NCBI GenBank assembly: GCA_035606665.1
Contig: DATNEY010000032.1
Location: 310,001-374,000 of the forward strand
Reading direction: 5' to 3'
DNA from: DASUGC01 sp035606665
GTDB taxonomy: Bacteria > Acidobacteriota > Vicinamibacteria > Vicinamibacterales > SCN-69-37
Length of the DNA: 64,000 bases
This document shows positions 59,599-64,000 of this stretch, piece by piece. The first letter of the stretch is position 1, and each line of letters starts with the position of its first letter. Both the position numbers and the translations under genes were made by a program. The notes beneath the pieces are model-generated. The model was not told where the DNA came from, did no database searches, and saw only the letters and a list, made by a program, of their open reading frames with translations.

Positions 59599-60822
59599 AT
59601 GCCCCGACCTGCACGTGCGCTGCCCCGGTTCCACTTCGTCGTGCTTGCTCTGATCGTCCCCCTTTGGCTCAGCGCCCAGGCCGGAGGTTCGACAGGCTCA
59701 CCACAAACGGGCCGTGGAGGCGGCGCGCAGTTCCCAGGCGGAACCAATCCTGACGGGTCTCTGCGTCCGTCTGGGCCAAACACGCGGTTGTTCACCCAGG
59801 ACGCCTATACGGAATACGCCCTGCTCGAGCCGGGCAGCGCGCAGTTCCGAATCCGGTTCCTGCCCGAAGAAACGCGTGTCGGTGCCACAGTACTGGTGAA
59901 CGCCACGCGCGGCGGGAGCGAAGGCGGTGACGTCGAGGTGTACGACCCGCGTACGGGAAAGCCCCTCGAGTTCACGTACGAAGCCGCGACCAACGACCCG
60001 ACGACACATGAGATTAGAGCCAAGCTGCCCCAGCCAGTACCGGAGGGTGGCATTGGCCGCGTGCTCATCTACAAGACCTACAAGGACGAGCGCACGTACA
60101 TGATGAACGGCGACGACATCGTGTGGGTGCGAAGCCTCAGCGGGTACCGGCTCGGAGTGCTCCTGCCGAAGGGTTATGCGTTCATCTCGTCGAATGTCGC
60201 GGCGCAGCTGGCGACGACGAATGATGGACGGCTGAAGCTGGCGTTCGCGAATCCAAGCGGCCAGTCGAATCCGGTGACGATTCACGCGCGCAAGACGCAG
60301 GCGGTGTTCGAGCCGCGTCCGTACGAAGACATGTTCTTCGATGACATCAAGACGTTGTACGACCTCGACCAGCCGAATACCGGACGCATCAACATCGACC
60401 AGACGTACTCGGACTACCGCAAAGGAAAAGTCGCCGTGCTGGACACGCTGCGGTACCTCGTGATGGCGAAGCCCAAGGTCGTGGACCTCGACACGGGCAA
60501 GGAACTGCCCGTGACACGCACTGGAGCCGGCGGCACCGTGCCGCTCGAAGTGCCGATCGCCAACGACAAGCAGAGCGCACACCTGCGGCTAACCGGAACG
60601 ATGGTCGACCAGGGATACCGCCTCTTGAACGGCGAGCTGCTGTTCGATCAGACGCTGCGCGGCCTCCGCAACACCGTACTTCTTCCTGAAGGATGGGAGA
60701 TTTCCGGTGCCAGTCAGTCGGGCACCATCGGCACGTACCGCGGGCGCACATTCATCGCGTTCATCAACCTGAATTCCGAGAACAGCTATCGCGTGACGAT
60801 CCGCGCACGGAAGCAGAAGTAG
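59599..60822 (+). CDS. Secreted beta-rich protein of unknown function
   Basis: 407 residues with a signal peptide (FHFVVLALIVPLWLSAQ) and no membrane segments. The mature protein is predicted mostly beta: AQFRIRFLPEETRVGATVLVN, EVYDPRTGKPLEFTYEA, VWVRSLSGYRLGVLLPKGYAF. No recognised domain. Bases 59686-59710 (GGTTCGACAGGCTCACC...) resemble a repeat common in environmental genomes and encode the linker just after the signal. The TAG stop is part of a palindromic element. Confidence 0.72.
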   Translation: MPRPARALPRFHFVVLALIVPLWLSAQAGGSTGSPQTGRGGGAQFPGGTNPDGSLRPSGPNTRLFTQDAYTEYALLEPGSAQFRIRFLPEETRVGATVLVNATRGGSEGGDVEVYDPRTGKPLEFTYEAATNDPTTHEIRAKLPQPVPEGGIGRVLIYKTYKDERTYMMNGDDIVWVRSLSGYRLGVLLPKGYAFISSNVAAQLATTNDGRLKLAFANPSGQSNPVTIHARKTQAVFEPRPYEDMFFDDIKTLYDLDQPNTGRINIDQTYSDYRKGKVAVLDTLRYLVMAKPKVVDLDTGKELPVTRTGAGGTVPLEVPIANDKQSAHLRLTGTMVDQGYRLLNGELLFDQTLRGLRNTVLLPEGWEISGASQSGTIGTYRGRTFIAFINLNSENSYRVTIRARKQK

Positions 60823-60848
60823 TCGGCGGGCGTCAGCCCGCCGAAACC
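60819..60848. repeat. REP-like palindrome
   Basis: GTAGTCGGCGGGCGTCAGCCCGCCGAA fills the 29-base gap between two plus-strand genes. It supplies the TAG stop of the first and leaves no Shine-Dalgarno for the second. Confidence 0.82.
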
Positions 60849-60851
60849 ACC

Positions 60852-61766
60852 ATGCGCATCGTCATCGCCGGCGGGACCGGATTCCTGGGGAGCGCGCTCT
60901 CGCGCCGCCTCGCGAAGGACGGTCACACAGTCGTGGTGCTCACGCGCGATTCGCTCGCGCCGCGTGAGCCGGGCCTCGTGAGATATGCGTCCTGGACGCC
61001 GGACGGCAACGCGGGCGCATGGGCGCGCGAACTCGACGGCGCCGACGCCATCGTCAACCTCGCCGGCGCGGGCATCGCGGACAAACGCTGGAGTGCGTCG
61101 CGGAAACAACTGCTCCGCCAGAGCCGGATTCTGAGCACGCGCAGCCTCGTCAATGCCATCCGCGTAATGACAAAGCGCCCCACCGTGATGATTCAGGGAT
61201 CTGCCGAGGGCTATTACGGCGCGTTCGAGACCGGCCCCACGATCGACGAGTCATTTCCGCCGGGATCGGATTTTCTTGCGAATCTATGCGCCGCATGGGA
61301 AGCGGAAGCGCAGCCTGTTGCGGCGCTTGGCGTGCGGCTCGTGCTGGCACGGACGTCCGTGGTGCTGTCGAGGAACGGCGGCGCGCTGAAGAAGATGATT
61401 CCGCCTTTCAAGGCATTCGTCGGCGGCCCTCTCGGTACGGGCAAGCAGTTCTTCTCCTGGATTCATCTCGACGACTGGGTGGGGCTGAATGCCTGGGCAA
61501 TCGGCAATCCAGAGGCGAGCGGACCGATCAATTTCACGGCACCAGGACCGGTCACCAACGGCGAGTTTTCACATGCCCTCGCACGCGCGCTCGGCCGGCC
61601 CTGCTGGCTTCCCGTCCCGCCCTTCGCGCTTCGCATCATCGTCGGTGAGATGGCCGGAGCCGCGCTCCTGCTCGGCCACCGCATCCTCCCCACGCGCGCG
61701 ATCACGCTCGGATATAAGTTTCAGTACGAGCGGATTGATGAGGCGATGGCCGCAGCGGTGAAGTGA
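60852..61766 (+). CDS. TIGR01777-family epimerase/NAD(P)-binding protein (YfcH-like)
   Basis: 304 residues, extended short-chain dehydrogenase. IVIAGGTGFLGSALSRRLAKDGH is the nucleotide-binding motif, VNLAGAGIADKRWSASRKQLLRQSR and SAEGYYG (Tyr) are family marks, and the C-terminal ALARALGRPCWLPVPPFALRI belongs to the DUF1731 extension. Found in many bacteria, sometimes linked to cell division; substrate unknown. A palindrome abuts the start. Confidence 0.9.
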   Translation: MRIVIAGGTGFLGSALSRRLAKDGHTVVVLTRDSLAPREPGLVRYASWTPDGNAGAWARELDGADAIVNLAGAGIADKRWSASRKQLLRQSRILSTRSLVNAIRVMTKRPTVMIQGSAEGYYGAFETGPTIDESFPPGSDFLANLCAAWEAEAQPVAALGVRLVLARTSVVLSRNGGALKKMIPPFKAFVGGPLGTGKQFFSWIHLDDWVGLNAWAIGNPEASGPINFTAPGPVTNGEFSHALARALGRPCWLPVPPFALRIIVGEMAGAALLLGHRILPTRAITLGYKFQYERIDEAMAAAVK

Positions 61767-61838
61767 GCCAGACCGTTACGTCGACAACCCCAGACGCACA
61801 CAGCGACCATCTAGGAAACGGAGACCACCAAGTAGTAA

Positions 61839-62669
61839 CTAGATCGCCACCGTCAACGCCGCCGTGAATCCTGCCGAAACGCTGCCGGTCATCGTCGCGA
61901 TCTCGAGCGCTGACCCGTCGCTGAAGACGTTGTCCGAGGCGAGCGAAACCTGCGAAAGATTCTGCGTGCTGCCGGCGTAGCCGCTCTGGGCGTAGACAAG
62001 CTCCGAGGCGTCCCTGGTGAGCGCGATCTGCGAGGTCGCGGTCTTGTTGGCGACGTTGGTCGCACTCGCCAGGCTGGGATACACCTCGAAGTGGATGTGC
62101 GGCCAGCGGCCGGAGTAGCAGCCTGGATAGATCGACGTGAACGTGACCTTCCCGCTCGAGTCCGCCTCCTGCACTCCACGCAGGTAGTTCTGATTCGTGA
62201 CGCCCAGCGCGTAGAGCGAATAGCGGCCGAGCGCGTCACAGTGCCAGAGATACACGGCGCGGCCGGCGAGCACGGCGCAGGTCGAGGCCGAGACGATGGT
62301 GAGCTGGATCGTGAGCGGAACACCGGCCGCGGTGCCGCTGAGCCCGGCGAAGCTGGCGGTGATGTCACGACGATTGACTCCGCTCAAACTCAGCACGGTT
62401 GGCCCATTCGATCCATCGCCGGGATAGGGCCCGGCCGTCTCTTCAGGAACGCGACTGCATGTGCTCGCCGAGCCGCCACCGGAACTTGAACTCGATCCGC
62501 TCGGCGACGCGGCGGTAGTTCCGCCGCAGCCGAAGACGGACAACGCACTCACCCCGACGCCGAGTCTCGCGGCAATGCGGAACAGCTCGCGACGGTCCAT
62601 GATGGCGCCCGTCGCTTTCAGATCCCGCTCGAGCCCGCCGAAATCATCGTGATGTAGATGGCTGCTCAT
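61839..62669 (-). CDS. Intradiol-dioxygenase-like exported protein
   Basis: 276 residues. A twin-arginine signal (DRRELFRIAARLGVGVSALS) ends at a lipobox-like FGC, followed by a Ser/Gly linker (about 50-68). The core is like intradiol ring-cleavage dioxygenases: PEETAGPYPGDGSNGP, YLWHCDALGRYSLYALG and GRWPHIHFEVYPS, giving Tyr, Tyr, His and His as iron ligands. Family members cleave catechols; exported ones are less studied. Substrate unknown. Confidence 0.85.
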   Translation of the reverse strand: MSSHLHHDDFGGLERDLKATGAIMDRRELFRIAARLGVGVSALSVFGCGGTTAASPSGSSSSSGGGSASTCSRVPEETAGPYPGDGSNGPTVLSLSGVNRRDITASFAGLSGTAAGVPLTIQLTIVSASTCAVLAGRAVYLWHCDALGRYSLYALGVTNQNYLRGVQEADSSGKVTFTSIYPGCYSGRWPHIHFEVYPSLASATNVANKTATSQIALTRDASELVYAQSGYAGSTQNLSQVSLASDNVFSDGSALEIATMTGSVSAGFTAALTVAI

Positions 62670-62734
62670 GGTGTTGTCACTCTCCTGAATAGACGCTGGC
62701 CGGCGCCGGGAGATGTGACGAACGCGTGGCAGTT

Positions 62735-63181
62735 CTATGGAACGGTGATGACGGTCAGATGCTCGGCGCGGGCGCCGTTGGCGGCCGCGAGCGGGATGGA
62801 CCGATCGAACGTGGCGAGCGTGCCATTCATGTCCTTCGCGAGCGCCAGCAGGTAAACGTCCGCGATCTGCGAGTGCCCGCGCGCATGCCCGAGGGAAAAC
62901 CTTGCTTCGTCCTTGATGGAGAGCGCCGCGGGCCAGAACTTGTGATGACGGCTGCCGCAGAACATACGCAGCTGATCGGCGGCGACGGCAGGTCGAACGG
63001 CGTCCGTCTGGTATTTCGGATTCGAGACGACGCGAATGAAGCCGGCCTCGGTCATCGGACAGGTCGCCCATCCCTGTTCGTGATGGTCGGCGAACCAGTC
63101 GTGCGCAAGGTCGTGATGCACGTGATCCGCGTCGAAGAGCGCCACCAGAACGTTGATGTCGAGGAGCGCCACCCGGCTCAT
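62735..63181 (-). CDS. vapC: PIN-domain toxin (VapC)
   Basis: 148 residues. LLDINVLVALFDADH and the later CPMTEAGFIRVVSNP, SQIADVYLLALAKD and LATFDRSIPL provide the acidic residues of the PIN ribonuclease site. It follows its antitoxin by one base (TGAAATG), a standard toxin-antitoxin arrangement. The target is probably tRNA or rRNA, as for other VapC proteins. Confidence 0.92.
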   Translation of the reverse strand: MSRVALLDINVLVALFDADHVHHDLAHDWFADHHEQGWATCPMTEAGFIRVVSNPKYQTDAVRPAVAADQLRMFCGSRHHKFWPAALSIKDEARFSLGHARGHSQIADVYLLALAKDMNGTLATFDRSIPLAAANGARAEHLTVITVP

Positions 63182-63182
63182 T

Positions 63183-63416
63183 TCAGGATCCCCCGTCCTC
63201 CCGCAAATCGTTCACGAGCTTCATCGTGGGTTTGGGCGATCCGGGCGAACGCCGAGGCAACAGGGGAACGCCGTTCCTGACGCGGGCTGACCGCGGCGAT
63301 TCGAGCGACTTCCGGACCAGTTCGGAGACCACTTTCCCGAGCGTTGACCCCCTCGCCGCCGCAAGTTCTTTGGCGGCTTGGAGGATGTCGAGGTCGAGGT
63401 CCAAGGTAGTTCTCAT
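63183..63416 (-). CDS. vapB: Ribbon-helix-helix-type antitoxin (VapB-like)
   Basis: 77 residues from the ATG at 63416; an ATG at 63434 would add six residues (MYDALV). MRTTLDLDLDILQAAKELAAARG is the DNA-binding part, TLGKVVSELVRKSL the second helix, and the Arg/Pro-rich C-terminus should neutralise the toxin. It is likely an autorepressor of the pair. Confidence 0.88.
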   Translation of the reverse strand: MRTTLDLDLDILQAAKELAAARGSTLGKVVSELVRKSLESPRSARVRNGVPLLPRRSPGSPKPTMKLVNDLREDGGS

Positions 63417-63588
63417 GACGAGTGCATCATACATCTGATGCGTGATGTCATTGATCCATGGCGCATGGTTCCAGGTACCGGGTTGGCCAGGCGTTCAGGG
63501 TTCGCGGACCGATGTCACCGACAGGCCGTTGCCCTGTCTATAAGATGTGCAGCGTCATGCTCCCGAAGGCATCAAGAAAGAGGCACTC

Positions 63589-64000
63589 ATGAAGAAGGTA
63601 GCGGTGGTCATTGCGGCGGCAGCCATGTGCGGCGCCTTGTCGCTCGACGTGTTGGCTCAGTCGCGGGGCCGCCAGGGGGGCGGGGGCGCGGGCCAGGGAT
63701 CAGGCCAGGGCCGAGGCGGCGCTGGGCAGGGTCAAGGCCAGGGCCGCGGCCGTCAGGGTGAGCAAGGCAACGACGAGCGCAATCGTCTCCGCCAGGAACT
63801 GCAGCAGCTGCAGCGCGAGTTGAAGCTGCACGAAGAGGCGCTGAAGAAGGCGCGTCAGGCCAAGGACGAAGCGGCCGCCCGGAACGAGCAGCAGGAAATC
63901 AAGAACATCCGCGAGCGAATCAAGCAGCTTCAGGAGCGCGCCAAGAACGGCAACGGGCGCGGCGGCAGCGGACGTGGCGGTGGCACCGGCACCGGGCGCA
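63589..64000 (+). CDS. Secreted Gly/Gln/Arg-rich coiled-coil protein (3' end beyond the window)
   Basis: At least 137 residues. The signal (VAVVIAAAAMCGALSLDVLAQ) is followed by a low-complexity GQGQGQGRGR region (25-55), a charged coiled-coil of about 70 residues (LRQELQQLQRELKLHEEALK, IKNIRERIKQLQERAKNG) and another Gly-rich stretch at the edge. No known function. Such proteins are often envelope-associated; this is inference. Confidence 0.72.
   Translation, partial: MKKVAVVIAAAAMCGALSLDVLAQSRGRQGGGGAGQGSGQGRGGAGQGQGQGRGRQGEQGNDERNRLRQELQQLQRELKLHEEALKKARQAKDEAAARNEQQEIKNIRERIKQLQERAKNGNGRGGSGRGGGTGTGR

Noticed and set aside
59686..59710. Repeat GGTTCGACAGGCTCACC... as a mobile element
   Set aside because: Only one copy is in this window, so its repeat nature rests on recall alone and it is mentioned only under the gene.

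Overview
The window is GC-rich and densely coded. It carries several traits I associate with Acidobacteriota, most likely the Vicinamibacteria: a serine/threonine kinase fused to a TolB-like propeller, a VWA protein of the acidobacterial type, an exported LanC-like protein, and many short palindromic repeats of the GTAGGCCGGG...CCCGGCCTAC type lying between and inside genes. This assignment rests on recall of gene families, not on a search.

Left part (1-29521): mostly single genes and small operons. There is a thiamine-diphosphate enzyme cut by the window edge, an SRPBCC protein and an acyl-CoA dehydrogenase. A membrane electron-transfer module follows (tetraheme cytochrome c, four-cluster ferredoxin, NrfD-like subunit, DUF2339-like protein), then a CaiB/MaoC pair, a 56-residue lipoprotein, pssA, exported RidA, MmgE/PrpD, the VWA protein, the LanC-like protein, a class-C serine hydrolase, an ArsR/SRPBCC pair, a GH27 alpha-galactosidase, a radical SAM protein, the kinase, an acyltransferase, a two-subunit ThDP decarboxylase, a TPR membrane protein and gamma-glutamyltransferase.

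Histidine operon (29523-35955): hisI-G-D-C-B-H-F-A with overlapping junctions. It is preceded by a 22-residue leader peptide with seven histidines and a terminator, a classical attenuator. The leader lies between the two halves of an inverted repeat, and another copy of that repeat encodes the hisF C-terminus and abuts the hisA start.

Amine-oxidation operon (50250 down to 37114, minus strand): ECF sigma factor, anti-sigma-like protein, aldehyde dehydrogenase, then qhpG-A-D-C-B-F-E and a peptidase-MA/TPR protein. This is a complete quinohemoprotein amine dehydrogenase system: diheme alpha, propeller beta and cross-linked CTQ gamma subunits plus all four maturation factors. QhpC keeps every residue needed for its three thioether links and for the CTQ cofactor. 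The start of qhpG carries a heptanucleotide repeat, and the gene contains a 107-bp palindrome within its reading frame.

Right part (50314-64000): an MFS transporter, a D-amino-acid-oxidase-like flavoprotein whose domains are circularly permuted, a SelW-family selenoprotein with an in-frame UGA and a SECIS-like hairpin, a heme/copper-monooxygenase/TPR fusion, two paralogous secreted proteins, an amino-acid permease with an amidohydrolase, an intradiol-dioxygenase-like protein, a VapBC pair and a truncated low-complexity secreted protein.

The main cross-cutting theme is how often short palindromic elements have become part of genes. They supply start regions, linkers, C-terminal tails and stop codons. 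No tRNA, rRNA, CRISPR array, transposase or phage gene was seen.
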